Assembly (NCBI GenBank): GCA_020186115.1 | Contig: WSYJ01000119.1 | Span: forward strand, 1-64,000 | Length of the DNA: 64,000 bases | From: Histomonas meleagridis | Taxonomy: Eukaryota > Parabasalia > Tritrichomonadida > Dientamoebidae | Direction of reading: 5' to 3' | Shown here: one piece after another, positions 47,761-57,844 of the stretch | Layout of the letters: each line of letters opens with the position of its first letter | Position numbering within the stretch: the first letter of the stretch is position 1 | Notes under the pieces: model-generated | Database searches by the model: none | What the model was told of the DNA's origin: nothing | What the model saw: only the letters and a program-made list of their open reading frames with translations | Program-made: the position numbers and the translations under genes

Positions 47761-48896
47761 ATATCAATAACATTCATATAAATTCCTCTTTGATCAAGAA
47801 TATATTTAACAATTTCAATGTTTCTTGATTTTACTGCTGTAATTAAAATGTCTTTTGGTAAATCATTTCCTTCAAGAAAATGTTTTAAAAGAAAGATATT
47901 ACCATTTTCTGTTAAATAATTGATCAAAGAATTATTGACTTTTCTTCCTTTTCCTTCCAAAAACGATAAAATTTCATAGTTATCAGATACAATACTTTCC
48001 ATTATTAAATCTTCCAAATTATTAACTTCGAAATTATTTTCATGAATATAATGAAAGATATCATTTTGATGGAATTTAATTGCTGCTTTCATTGATCTTT
48101 CATAAAACGAATGATTTTGTTCACATAAATGAATGATTTCGATATTTCCACCTGCAATTGCATATTTAAATGTATGAATAATATCAGCACCATTCATAAG
48201 TAAATATTTAAAACATTTAACAGCAGAAAAAAATGCTGCATAATCAATTAATGATACATTTTCTTTATTTATAAAGTCACATCTTTCATAAAGTGATGGT
48301 TCTATTTTTTGATCAAAATCAAAATTTGTTTGTGAAGACAATTTTTGAAGTTTTTCAACTTCGTCATTTCTAATTATTATTGCAAGTTCATTTGGATTAT
48401 GTCCCTCGTTAACATGTATCTTATGAAGTTCCCAATCATTATTTGATAGTTCTTTAATGCCTTCATGAAACTCTGTGTTGAATGGAGTACTTAAATTTTC
48501 AATTAGTTTATTGATTTCGTTAATGGATTTATAATGTGCAAAATATAATGATTTTCTGTTTCGAATAATATTAGGTTTAATAAAATCATTTTCAATTAAC
48601 TTTTCTAGAAGATAATTAGATTCTTGTGTATAAATATGTAGAAGAAAGTGTGAAAAAATATCTATAAATTGATCATTTGGTGTTTGAAGTCTTTTTATAA
48701 ATTCAAAATAAATGTTTAAGTCATTTTTTTGTGATTCTATGCTTGAATAAATAAAATGCATTAGAACTTGATTGAAAGAAATTGGAAAATTAGAATCATA
48801 TAAAGTTTTTATTGTTTCAATGCTTTCATCAATATTTTCTTCATTTAATTCCCATATTGTTTTTTGAATGTTACCCAGGAAGTTGACTTCATTCAT
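47748..48896 (-). CDS. DUF3447/ankyrin protein, intact head ORF
   Basis: 382 codons from the ATG at 48896, the second intact member here. The order is as at 12765: a helical Asn/Glu-rich N-terminus, SNNDWELHKIHVNEGHNP, IIRNDEVEKLQKLSSQ, SLIDYAAFFSAVKCFKYLLMNGA and GGNIEIIHLCEQNH. Ankyrin-like repeats follow, ending RNIEIVKYILDQRG. The stop falls just inside the first spacer of the cassette array. It differs from the 12765 protein at many positions (for example STPFNTEFHEG in place of KDPFCQQFYE), so it is an old duplicate. The function is unknown. Confidence 0.8.
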   Translation of the reverse strand: MNEVNFLGNIQKTIWELNEENIDESIETIKTLYDSNFPISFNQVLMHFIYSSIESQKNDLNIYFEFIKRLQTPNDQFIDIFSHFLLHIYTQESNYLLEKLIENDFIKPNIIRNRKSLYFAHYKSINEINKLIENLSTPFNTEFHEGIKELSNNDWELHKIHVNEGHNPNELAIIIRNDEVEKLQKLSSQTNFDFDQKIEPSLYERCDFINKENVSLIDYAAFFSAVKCFKYLLMNGADIIHTFKYAIAGGNIEIIHLCEQNHSFYERSMKAAIKFHQNDIFHYIHENNFEVNNLEDLIMESIVSDNYEILSFLEGKGRKVNNSLINYLTENGNIFLLKHFLEGNDLPKDILITAVKSRNIEIVKYILDQRGIYMNVIDIFLV

Positions 48897-49293
48897 TTGT
48901 CTGTTTGTTAGTTACACTTTCATATCAAAAAGTTATTTGAACAGACTATTGTCAAAAAAGTTCATCTGAACCACAAAAACTTTATAATACAACATTCACA
49001 ATCGGTTGGTCAAATCATATTATAGTTGTTAAAAGTTATATAACAATAAAAAAAATCATTAAAATATAATTTGATTTCGGGAAACTCTTAGACATCTGTT
49101 AAATTTTAAGAATTCAAATTTGTAAATACGAACATTTTTTGAATCAAACCAATTAAGAAGGTTAGGCTAAGGAATAAATTTGCAAAATCGGTACACTTAA
49201 GTTATTTAAATAATTATTAAGATTTTAATTTTGAGTATAAAGGCTAAGGACTAGTGTTTAAAATTATTGAAATGAATAATTGTTGCTGTTTGT
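48897..49293. other. Intergenic, 397 bp
   Basis: AT-rich, upstream of the DUF3447 head and downstream of the PX gene. No motif or RNA was recognised. Confidence 0.45.
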
Positions 49294-49707
49294 TTATTCA
49301 ATTAAGTTGAAAAACTTCAATATAATTGGATCTGCACATGTTTCTTCGTCTTCAACTAATTCATTTAACCACTTTTGGAGAGCTTCTTGCCTTTGTGTAA
49401 CAAAATCCAAGGCCTTGTTACCAACCCATTTCTTTGGCGGGAAAACTCGGAGCATTCTAATATTACCATAATTAAAAATAAGGCGTTCATTGAAATCGAA
49501 AAGCTGTGAATACCTATATCTACTTTCAGCAGTTTTGACCACAGCACCTGAAGTGTCGTATTTCTTTGCTTGAATATTGAAGAATGTTGCTTTCTCAGCA
49601 GCGTCGTCTTGGTGACCAGTTATTACAAGTGTTATTTTTTCCTGGCCTTTGCATGCTGCAAGTTGTGCTTCAACAATCGAGTTTATTGTTGCTGGGTCGA
49701 GGCTCAT
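49294..49707 (-). CDS. PX-domain (phosphoinositide-binding) protein
   Basis: 137 residues consisting of one PX domain. The N-terminal strands (ITLVITGHQDD, then FFNIQAKKYD) lead to the RYRYSQLFDFNERL segment, where RYxxF is the phosphoinositide-binding Arg-Tyr motif. Then come the Pro-rich loop (RMLRVFPPKKWVGN) and the ALDFVTQRQEALQKWLNELV helix, where R-x2-L-x2-W is a PX hallmark. PX domains bind PI(3)P on endosomes. The lack of any BAR or other domain makes it a minimal PX protein, like Snx3 (162 residues), a retromer adaptor in yeast and animals. Assignment to Snx3 proper is inference. Confidence 0.88.
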   Translation of the reverse strand: MSLDPATINSIVEAQLAACKGQEKITLVITGHQDDAAEKATFFNIQAKKYDTSGAVVKTAESRYRYSQLFDFNERLIFNYGNIRMLRVFPPKKWVGNKALDFVTQRQEALQKWLNELVEDEETCADPIILKFFNLIE

Positions 49708-50346
49708 AATCGATTATGGAAAAAGTGTCATTTTTGGTGCATCGTTTTCAACAAAATAAAATCAATTCGCAAATTATTCTTCATTCGAAATACATGTGAC
49801 TTTTTGTGGTATTTATGATTTGAGGTTGATTTTATAAAAGGATTTTTTAAATATTGGCCGAAAATTTTCATACACAGGAATCTTATTTTCTCATGCGCTA
49901 TCTATACACAAGACACAAAATTGAAAGTCACTTTAAATTTTTATTTGAAAGCATCATTTCTAAATAGATAAATTACCTACATGAATTCTATTAAGTGAAA
50001 CTATATTTGCATATTAATTTGTCAATAAAGAGATAATTTTTTTATTCATTTTCTTTTTTAAACTTTTTTTTTACATTATATCATTTATTTTCAGTCATTT
50101 TCTGATCCATACAAAGCATTCACAATTTTATATTTAAATATTCTTGTAATAAGAACTAAACGAATGATAATGACAAAAACACTTAGTTAATTTTTTAATA
50201 AAGAATATGTTTTTACAAAATCTTTTATATATATTCCAAGTATTTTCAACAGTTACTGTCCGAATTTCGTAAAGACAGTAAAATTTGATACCAAATGGAA
50301 TAAAAAAAAACTTTTTTATTGTGGAAATTTGAATTCATTTTCTGGC
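49708..50346. other. Intergenic, 639 bp
   Basis: AT-rich with A and T runs near 50050 and 50310. It lies downstream of the Hsp70-like gene and upstream of the PX gene. Nothing supported. Confidence 0.45.
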
Positions 50347-52584
50347 TCAGGGTTTACTTTTACTTTTACTTTTATTTTCCGCCACTAATATCGATTTCAT
50401 AGTTTGAATATATTCATCAAATTCATCAATTTCCTCTTGTTTGCTAATCAATTCTTCTACTTTTTGTTTTAATTTGTTCTTCATTTCTACAATTAGTTCC
50501 AAATTTTCATGATTATTTTCATTGTTTATCCATTTTCTTGCATTATCAATTATTTTGATAATTTCTTTAATATTTATTTTATCTTTATCATAATTTTCAT
50601 CGATTAATTTTAACGTTTGTGTAATATATTCATTAATTTCATTGGTTTCTTTAACGATTTGTTCTTGTAACTTAAGTAATTCTTCGACTTTTGCTTTTGT
50701 TTTATTTTTCATTATTTTAATTAATTCTATGTCAGCGCCATTGTTTTCTTTCAGCCATTTTTCAGCTTCTTTCAGTATATTCAATGCTTCTTGTTTATAT
50801 TTTGGTATTAAGTTACTAAAAGCAAACGCGCGTTTATCATCTTTTATCCTTTCAATTTTCGTTTTTAGCTCAGCACGCTTGCCTTTAATTGCTTCTGGGT
50901 TGTGATCATTACTATCGTCTTTATACCAAACTCTGATATTGTCGATTTCTTTTCTCATTTTCTCTTGATCTTCTTCTGATTACTCACTATTTTCGACTTC
51001 CTGATAAGCTTCATTTATATAATCATTTAATTCTTTTGTATCATCATCATGCTTCACATATTCTTTTTGATTATTTATGTCAAATTGTTCATTGTTCGAT
51101 GTTAAAGTGTTTAATGGAGTTTCATCTTCATTAACTTTTTCATTGTTCTGTACACAAGAATATGAAAAAATTCCATTTTCATCAACTTCAAATGTAAATG
51201 AAATTTTTCTTTTTTCATTTTTTAAATAAGGAATTCCTTTAATATGAAGTTCTTTAATAACATTATCATCTTCAAAAATTTGTGCTAAAATTTCTTTATT
51301 ATCTTGTGCTAAATAAACGATTGTGTTTTTAAATGGAAATTGTGTTTTATATGGAATAATAGTCTTCTTAGAATCAACATAAATACTGAAAGGATGTGTA
51401 ACAATGTCATTAATTATTATTTGTTCTTTAATGCCTTTTTTTCTGGAGTCAGATATCATCTTTGCTATAATTGCTGCTCCTTCAACAACATTACATCCTA
51501 ACAAAACATTCTGGAACATCTTTTTTAACTTTTCACGAATATATGGAATCTTAGTTGAATTGCCTACAAGAATAATTCGACTAATATCTTTCGGTTGCAT
51601 TTTTACATCGTCAAGAACTTTATGACATTTTCTTATTGTTGCTTCGAAAATTTCTTCGTTCATTTGATTAAATTCTTCCCTTCTCAATTGAAATATTTGA
51701 TTATTTAATTGAATATCGGCTTGTGAACAATCAATTGTAGTGTTTTCATAATGCGATAAATTATTTTTAGCTTTTTCACAAATCATTCGAATTCGATTCA
51801 GTAAAATTACATTTTTATGGATATCAATTTTACATTCATCATATATTTTCTGTGAAATATATTTAATTATATTATTATCAATGCTTTCTCCGCCTAAATC
51901 AGATATACCATCAGTGGCTAAAACAGTGTATTTGTTGCTTTCGATTTTGATTATTGAGACATCAAATTTACTGCCACCAAAATCATATACTAAAACATTC
52001 TCTGATCTTATCTTATTATTAAAGCCATAGCGTATGGCTGCTGATGTTGGACCATTAATGGCACGTAAAACTTTAAGACCTGCAAGTTGACATGATTTAA
52101 TTAATGCTTGTCGTTGTGAATTATGAAAGCATGCTGGTACAGTGATAACAGCTTCTGTAATTGTGGAATTAAGTTCTTTCTCGAGCTCCAATTTAAGTCC
52201 TTTTATGATTTTGGATGAGATTTGCTCAGGTGATAATAATTTTTTTTCTGTACCAAATTCAACCTCAATCTGTGGGGTACCTTCCCTTGATTCAATAACT
52301 TTGAATGGCCATTTAGATATATCTTCATGTAATTTAAGATCGCTGTATTTTATTCCAAGCAAACGCTTTACATCAAAAATGGTGTTACTAGCAGTACTTT
52401 CCGCTTGATTTTTTGCTTCTGAACCTGTGAGTTCAGAATCACTAAATAAAATATAAGATGGAATTGTTTTACTGCTGAATGGATTTTGGTTTATTTCATT
52501 ATGTTCACTGTTTTTAATAGCAATAGAAGAACATGTTGTACCAAAGTCAAGACCAACAATTAAATTTGAATTATTTGTTTTCAT
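50347..52584 (-). pseudogene. Divergent Hsp70 interrupted by one in-frame TAA
   Basis: The ATG at 52584 (MKTNNSNLIVGLDFGTTCSS) opens a 534-codon Hsp70-like frame with ATPase motifs GLDFGTTCSS, VPACFHNSQRQAL, VYDFGGSKFDVSI and ILVGNSTKIP, and a short substrate-binding domain. After TAA at 50980-50982 the same frame continues without shift for 7 codons (SEEDQEK) and then 203 more to 50347. This is the helical lid, present twice (EAEKWLKENNGAD and NARKWINNENNHE modules). The whole would be 745 residues. Several glycines of the phosphate loops are replaced. Read as a nonsense mutation, it leaves a lidless Hsp70. Stop readthrough or a sequencing error are alternatives. The Tc1-like element ends 110 bp upstream. 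Confidence 0.72.
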
Positions 52585-52693
52585 TTTTGTTGTATGAATT
52601 GTGATGTGAAAAGTGATATCACACTTTACGATAGAATTTTGAATAACCGATACATAAATTTCAGGATTTGCAACGCCAATTGGCGTATATATA

Positions 52694-53947
52694 TAGTGGA
52701 AGACATTGCTGTTGAACCTCACAAAATCACTGTTTGTATGAAACAAATTAATAAACGGCATTTGTCAAATGAAAAGTTTTTTAAAATCTATTCTCATTGC
52801 GCAAAGATACGCATACATCAGACACGTTTACATTACGCTGGGTGGGAATATAAACCTGAGTCAAAAAGTTTTAGATATTTCCAAAAATACAATATATAAT
52901 TCATTATCAAATCTAATGCCAACGCAAAGAATTTATGAGAAAAAAATCAAAGATGTTCATTCGGTGTACATTCACTGCAGAACAATTGAAGATCCTCATA
53001 TATCTGGTGAAAAATTAGCTCATGAATTATATGAATTTTTTGGATTGAAAATTTCAGGTAGAACTGTGAATAGACATAGAAGGAGAAATGGTTTAATATA
53101 CAGATTACCAATTCGATCTGTATATATCACACCAGCTGCAGCTCAGAAAAGATATGAATTTACAAAATTTCATATTGAAAATAGTACAAATTTTTTAAAA
53201 ACTGTGTTTACTGATGAATCGTGGTTTATTTTAAGACAAAATAAACGCTGGGTTTGGGTTGTCAAAACTCAGATAACCAATGAAGTTTTATCGAATCAAA
53301 AATCGCATTCACCAAAAATTATGATATGGGGTGGCATTGGATATCAATCTAAAACGGACTTGGTAATCATTGAAGGAACATTGAACTCAGAGAATTATAT
53401 TGAACAAATAATTTTCGGTTCTAATTTAATTGAAGAAGCAGATAAAAAGTACGGGATCAGCGAATGGACACTCATGCAGGACCATGCTCGTCCTCATATC
53501 TCCAAAGAAACAATGCGCGTTTTAAATGAATTGGAAATAAATATTTTGATAGATTGGCCTCCATATAGCTCAGACTTGAACATTATTGAAGTAGTCTCGG
53601 CAATTATGGAAACCAGAGTAGAAGCACTTCAGCCCAAAACCATTGATGATTTGATAAAAATTGTAAAGGATGTTTGGGAAGCCCTCCAATGACAGACGAT
53701 AAACGGACTTGTCATGAGTATTCCAAAAAGGCTGAGAATTGTAAATGCCACCACAGATCGAACGATTTTTAGACTTTATGGAGATCCAGAATAACTTTTT
53801 CGATGATTTTCAATAAAACCATTTTGATTTGAATGAGACATATCTTTTGAACTTTCGAAAAAAATGTAAAGTTGTGAAAATATATGTAAACATTTTGAAA
53901 AATAGCTGTTTAAAAAAATAAGAGTTCAACCGACGTGTCTCCCACTA
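52694..53947 (+). mobile_element. Tc1-like transposon
   Basis: 1,254 bp bounded by 24-bp imperfect inverted repeats (TAGTGGAAGACATTGCTGTT at 52694; the complement of the right end, 53924-53947, reads TAGTGGGAGACACGTCGGTT), with 5 mismatches. It is flanked by TA dinucleotides, the expected target duplication, within (TA)n-type sequence. It holds one transposase gene. It was inserted just upstream of the Hsp70-like gene, between that gene and an AT-rich gap. Confidence 0.85.
52769..53794 (+). pseudogene. Tc1-like transposase with one premature TGA
   Basis: The ATG at 52769 begins an N-terminal helix-turn-helix (LSQKVLDISKNTIYNSLSNL), with a second basic HTH (GRTVNRHRRRNGL). It continues through the DDE core: Asp149 in FTDESWF, Asp238 in QDHARPH and Glu274 in DLNIIEVV. 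There are 35 residues between the last two acids, against 34 in classic Tc1. After WEALQ a TGA (53690-53692) stops the frame, but the same frame runs on as QTINGLVMSIPKRLRIV to TAA at 53794. This is the usual Tc1 C-terminus, so the TGA is a probable point mutation, for instance of TGG. The core is otherwise intact and the loss is recent. Confidence 0.85.
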
Positions 53948-53949
53948 TA

Positions 53950-54490
53950 ATTATACTTTGCTTTTTAACTAAAAATTGTTTTCATTGAATTCAATGAGTT
54001 TCTCATTCGTAATAATTTCTTTTGAAAAGATCCTTTATTCTGATAAGTTTGGCGGAGGAGGAACTGTTATTTTTAGAGTACTCATGATTTAAATTATTCG
54101 ACAAATTTATTATGCAATTTACATATATACCCTAATTCCTTTGGATGAACACTTTAACCTCAAAATATTTGTTGAATAACATTTGTCAGATTAGCCAATG
54201 AACAAAATTTTGTTTATAAAAATTTTTATAGATCCGATCTTGCCTAAAAATTTATATTAAAACTCAATATCCGAAGTTGTCCATACTCTTTGATTTTCAA
54301 CGAAAAACTATTGAAGAATTTAGAGTTGAAGTATTTCTCAAATTGATAATAATGCCGTTTATAATTTAAAATTTGAATTGTAACAATTAATGAAATACAT
54401 AATCGAAAAGCACAACATCGGATTATTATTGATATCAAATTCTTAAATAATAATGAATCTGAGAATAATCACCTATTTCATTTGTTTGAA
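53950..54490. other. Intergenic between two transposons
   Basis: About 540 bp, AT-rich. A short 64-codon minus-strand frame at 54244-54438 looks random. The right end merges into a decayed ankyrin cassette. Confidence 0.45.
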
Positions 54491-54581
54491 TCGATGTGTT
54501 GATGTTTTCTCATTTATTTTAATTCCTCATTGCTTAAAAGTATTTGAACTATATTATTATGATTTAAATAATTCCCTTATA
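54490..54581 (-). repeat. Decayed ankyrin cassette fragment
   Basis: Contains remnants of the cassette (plus-strand words TTTAATTCCTCATTGCTTAAAAG and GATTTAAATAATT), matching the unit truncated at 55900 on the far side of the mariner. The mariner therefore landed inside the outermost cassette of the array that continues at 55900-56660. Confidence 0.65.
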
Positions 54582-54680
54582 TAGGATGTCCGGTCGAAAT
54601 GCTAGCATCTCTATATATAGACAATGAATTTAATTAATATCATTATATTATAATGATATTAATAGAGCACTTCGCATACA

Positions 54681-54714
<34 letters not shown>

Positions 54715-55899
54715 TACAATATTTATTAAATATTTCAGACAATTTGGGAAATTTTGGATTTTCTGTCAAAAAAAATTGAGGATTTTATTTTTGTCACATT
54801 TCAAACACACAAAAAATGATTGACCAAAATAGTGTCGCAAGATATCTCAGCCTAAAAGGATGGACAGCTGTTAAAATATATAATGATATGAAAGAGACTT
54901 TAGGTGCTTCCTGTAAATCATAACAAAGTATTACTAGAGCAATTAGATTAGGAACAATCGGAACAAATAGTAATGAGTCTAAAGAATCAAATAATTTCAC
55001 TGAACCATCAAACACTGATGAAAAAATTTTTAAGGGGCTTGATGAATTCCCTTTTTTTTCAGTTAGGCAAATAGCCCATAAAACAAATATCCCAAGGTCA
55101 ACTGTTTACGATTATATAATCAAAATTGGGTTCGTTTGCAGACACCTTCATTGGATACCCAATTCTCTTAAACCAGAGCAAAAAAAAGTGCGGGTTCGAT
55201 TATGTATCAAACTATTAAGTGTCATTAGAACTGCAAAAAAAGATTCCTGGAGGCATTTTGTTACAGGAGATGAATAATGGTGCTATTTAAACTATGATTA
55301 TCAGGAAAGATGGGTACAAATAGGTAATAATTCATAAGAAATTGTATCAAAAAAAATTTCCTCTCAAAAATCCATGTTGTCAATATATTTCAATCCAAAT
55401 GGTTTTGCCATCGTTGACTGTCTTCCTAAAAATCAAAAGTTTAATGTACACTACTACGTGAATAATATTTTATCTAAACTTGTTCAAAGATTCAATGATG
55501 GTTCTGATAAAAATTTAATTTTGCACGTTGACAATGCAAAACCGCATACTGCTCGCATCACCACAAATTTTATTGACTCGAACCAGATGAAAAGAGCTCC
55601 ACATCCCCCATATTCACCTGACGTAGCACCATCAGATTTTTATCTTTTGGGTAATGTCAAAGAAAAGCTCAAGGGTTATTTATTTGAAACCCCTGAACAG
55701 TTAAGACATCAGGTTCATCGAATTTTGAATGACATTTCAAAAGATGAATTGAACCGAGCTTTTCTAAACTGGGAAGAGAGATTACAAAGAGTTATTGATA
55801 CCAAAGGTGAATACATTCACTAAAGAAAAAAATAATATTTTTTGTTTTTATTTATTTTCTTTCTATTTTGAGATGCTAATACTTCTACCGGACATCCTA
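54582..55899 (+). mobile_element. Mariner-family transposon, inserted in a cassette spacer
   Basis: 1,318 bp with 30-bp terminal inverted repeats (TAGGATGTCCGGTCGAAATG at the left; the complement of the right reads TAGGATGTCCGGTAGAAGTA), 4 mismatches. A TA target-site duplication lies at 54580-54581 and 55900-55901. Joining the flanks recreates the spacer sequence of the neighbouring ankyrin cassettes (CCNNATA + TTATTTTG), confirming the borders. Near the left end lies a 31-bp perfect inverted repeat (54633-54663) and a (TA)n run at about 54686-54714. It carries one dead transposase gene. Confidence 0.9.
54816..55823 (+). pseudogene. Mariner transposase with three in-frame TAA codons
   Basis: 336 codons from ATG to TAA with no frameshift. 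It has paired HTH regions (YLSLKGWTAVKIYNDM, then VRQIAHKTNIPRSTVYDYI) and the DD34D catalytic triad: Asp152 in TGDE, Asp239 in VDNAKPH and Asp274 in APSDF. The family signatures PHPPYSPD and DFYLLG are present. TAA codons at 54921, 55275 and 55335 interrupt it. The second sits right after TGDE, where mariner proteins have Ser (TCA to TAA is one change). Three substitutions and no indels mean a fairly young but dead copy. Confidence 0.9.
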
Positions 55900-56660
55900 T
55901 ATTATTTTGAAATATAAAATTATTAAAATAAACATTAAATAAAACAAATAAATATATTTAGCATTAATATCAATTCCTTCTTGTTCAAGAAGTAATTGAA
56001 CTATTTCTGTATAACCTTCATCAGATGCATATATAAGTGCTGTTTCAAATAATTTAAATAATTTCCAAATATTATTTTGAAATATAAAATTATTGAAATA
56101 AATTTCAAATAAAACAAATGTATATTTTTAGCATTAATATCAATTCCTTTTTGATCAAGAAGTAATTTAACTATTTCTGTGTAACCATTTTTAGTTGCTA
56201 ACATAAGTGCTGTATATAATAATTTAAATAATTTCCAAATATTATTTTGAAATATAAAATTATTTAAATAAATTATAAATAAAACAAATAAATATCTTTA
56301 GCATTAATATCAATTACTTCTTGTTCAAGAAGCAATTTAACTATTTCTGTATGACCATTTTCAGATGCTTTCATAAGTGCTGTTTTAAATAATTTAAATA
56401 ATTTCCAAATATTATTTTGAAATAAGAAATTATTAAAATAAACATTAAATAAAACAAATAAATATATTTAGCATTAATATCAATTCCTTCTTGTTCAAGA
56501 AGTAATTGAACTATTTCTGTATAACCTTCATCAGATGCATATATAAGTGCTGTTTCAAATAATTTAAATAATTTCCAAATATTATTTTGAAATATAAAAT
56601 TATTAAAATAAATTTCAAGTAAAACAAATAAATATTTTTAGCATTAATATCAATTCCTTT
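55900..56660 (-). repeat. Ankyrin cassette array behind the 57.8-kb head, nearly identical spacers
   Basis: Unit-start words at 56037, 56207, 56377 and 56547 give three exact 170-bp periods. Two units (56037 and 56547) are near-identical over their full length, and all spacers keep the block TTATTTTGAAATATAAAATT (plus strand). This array looks recently homogenised. Its far end was cut by the mariner at 55899. Confidence 0.88.
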
Positions 56661-57823
56661 TTGCTCTAAAATATATTTGACAAGTTCAATATTTCCAGAA
56701 TTTGAAGAATATGATAAAATATTTTTTCGGATTTTATAATTTAGAAGAAAATATTCGAATAAAAACAAGTTACAGATCTTTGCTGATTCATTTATAATAT
56801 CATCATCAATTTTCAATCCATTTTCAAGTAAGAATAAAAAGATTTCATAGTTATGATATAAAATACAAAACTTTCCTAATTCTTCTAAATTATCAATTAC
56901 CCTTATTTTGTATTCATATAAATATTTGAAGATATCTTTTTGATGAAATTGTATTGCTGTTTCATATGCACCTTTAAATGATGCATGATTTTGTTCACAT
57001 AAATGAATGATTTCTGCATTTCCACTTGCAATTGCATATTTACCTGTATAATAAACATCTGCACCATTCATAAGTAAATATTTGAAACATTTAATTGAAC
57101 CAAAAAATGCTGCATAATCTATTAATGAAATATTCCATTGATTAATAAATGAACATCTTTCATACATTGATTGCTCAATATATTGATTAAAATCAAAATT
57201 CGTTTGTGATGAAATTTTTTGAAGTTTTTCAACATCATCATTCCGTATTATTTTTGCGATTCCAAATTTATTATTTCCTTCTTTTATGAAACGTTTATGA
57301 AGTTCCCAATCATTCTTTGATAGTTTATCATAATTTTCTTGGATTTGCCCAAAATAATTATCTTTTTCTAATTCATTAATTTCTTCTTCAGACATATAGT
57401 GTATAAAATATGGAATATCTATATCTTTGGCAATTTTTGGTTCAATGTATTTATTTTCAATCAAATACTCAAGAATATATATGTTTCTTGATCTAATTTG
57501 TGCTCAAGCAAAAGGAAACTTGTAAACGCTCCTAAAATTTTGGGTTTGTTGTTATTCTCTTCATATTGTTCAATTTTTTTTATAAAATCAAAATAAATTT
57601 CATAATGATTTATTCGCATACTAAAAAGTATATATATCATTTGACTAACATAAAGGTTGAATGAGTAAAAATGGTTTCCATCAAATTGAGTGATTAACGA
57701 ATTAAAGGATTGAATAATATTTTCTTCATTCAAATTGAAAATTATTTGTTTAACAAATACAAGGAATTCCAATTTGTTGTGAATTATTTGTTTCGTTTTT
57801 GTTTCTTTCCTTTGATTGCTCAT
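56511..57823 (-). pseudogene. DUF3447/ankyrin head with one frameshift
   Basis: The ATG at 57823 (MSNQRKETK) starts the usual N-terminus (FLVFVKQIIFNLNEENI). Near 57475 one extra base shifts the frame: after KLDQETYIFL the normal continuation EYLIENKYIEPK is found in the next frame. That frame is open to 56511 and holds DWELHKRFIKEGN, IRNDDVEKLQKISSQ, SLIDYAAFFGSIKCFKYLL and GGNAE-like ASGNAEIIHLCEQNH. It runs through the first spacer before stopping in the next cassette. A longer open frame to a GTG at 57862 exists, but the ATG agrees with other heads. It is 21 bp from the divergent ATG at 57845. Confidence 0.8.
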
Positions 57824-57844
57824 TTTGGATTTTTTTGTTTTGGT

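Noticed and set aside
49280-49818. Plus-strand frames opposite the PX gene
   Set aside because: They are antisense shadows of a well-supported PX coding sequence.
52585-52761. Upstream extension of the Hsp70-like protein by 59 residues
   Set aside because: The extension runs into the Tc1-like terminal repeat and has no Hsp70 homology. The ATG at 52584 starts the ATPase domain properly.
52594-52899. Plus-strand 101-codon frame as part of the transposase
   Set aside because: It is out of frame with the transposase, crosses the left terminal repeat and has no homology.
54686-54714. (TA)n run as a functional feature
   Set aside because: It is a simple microsatellite inside the mariner left end, with no evidence of a role.
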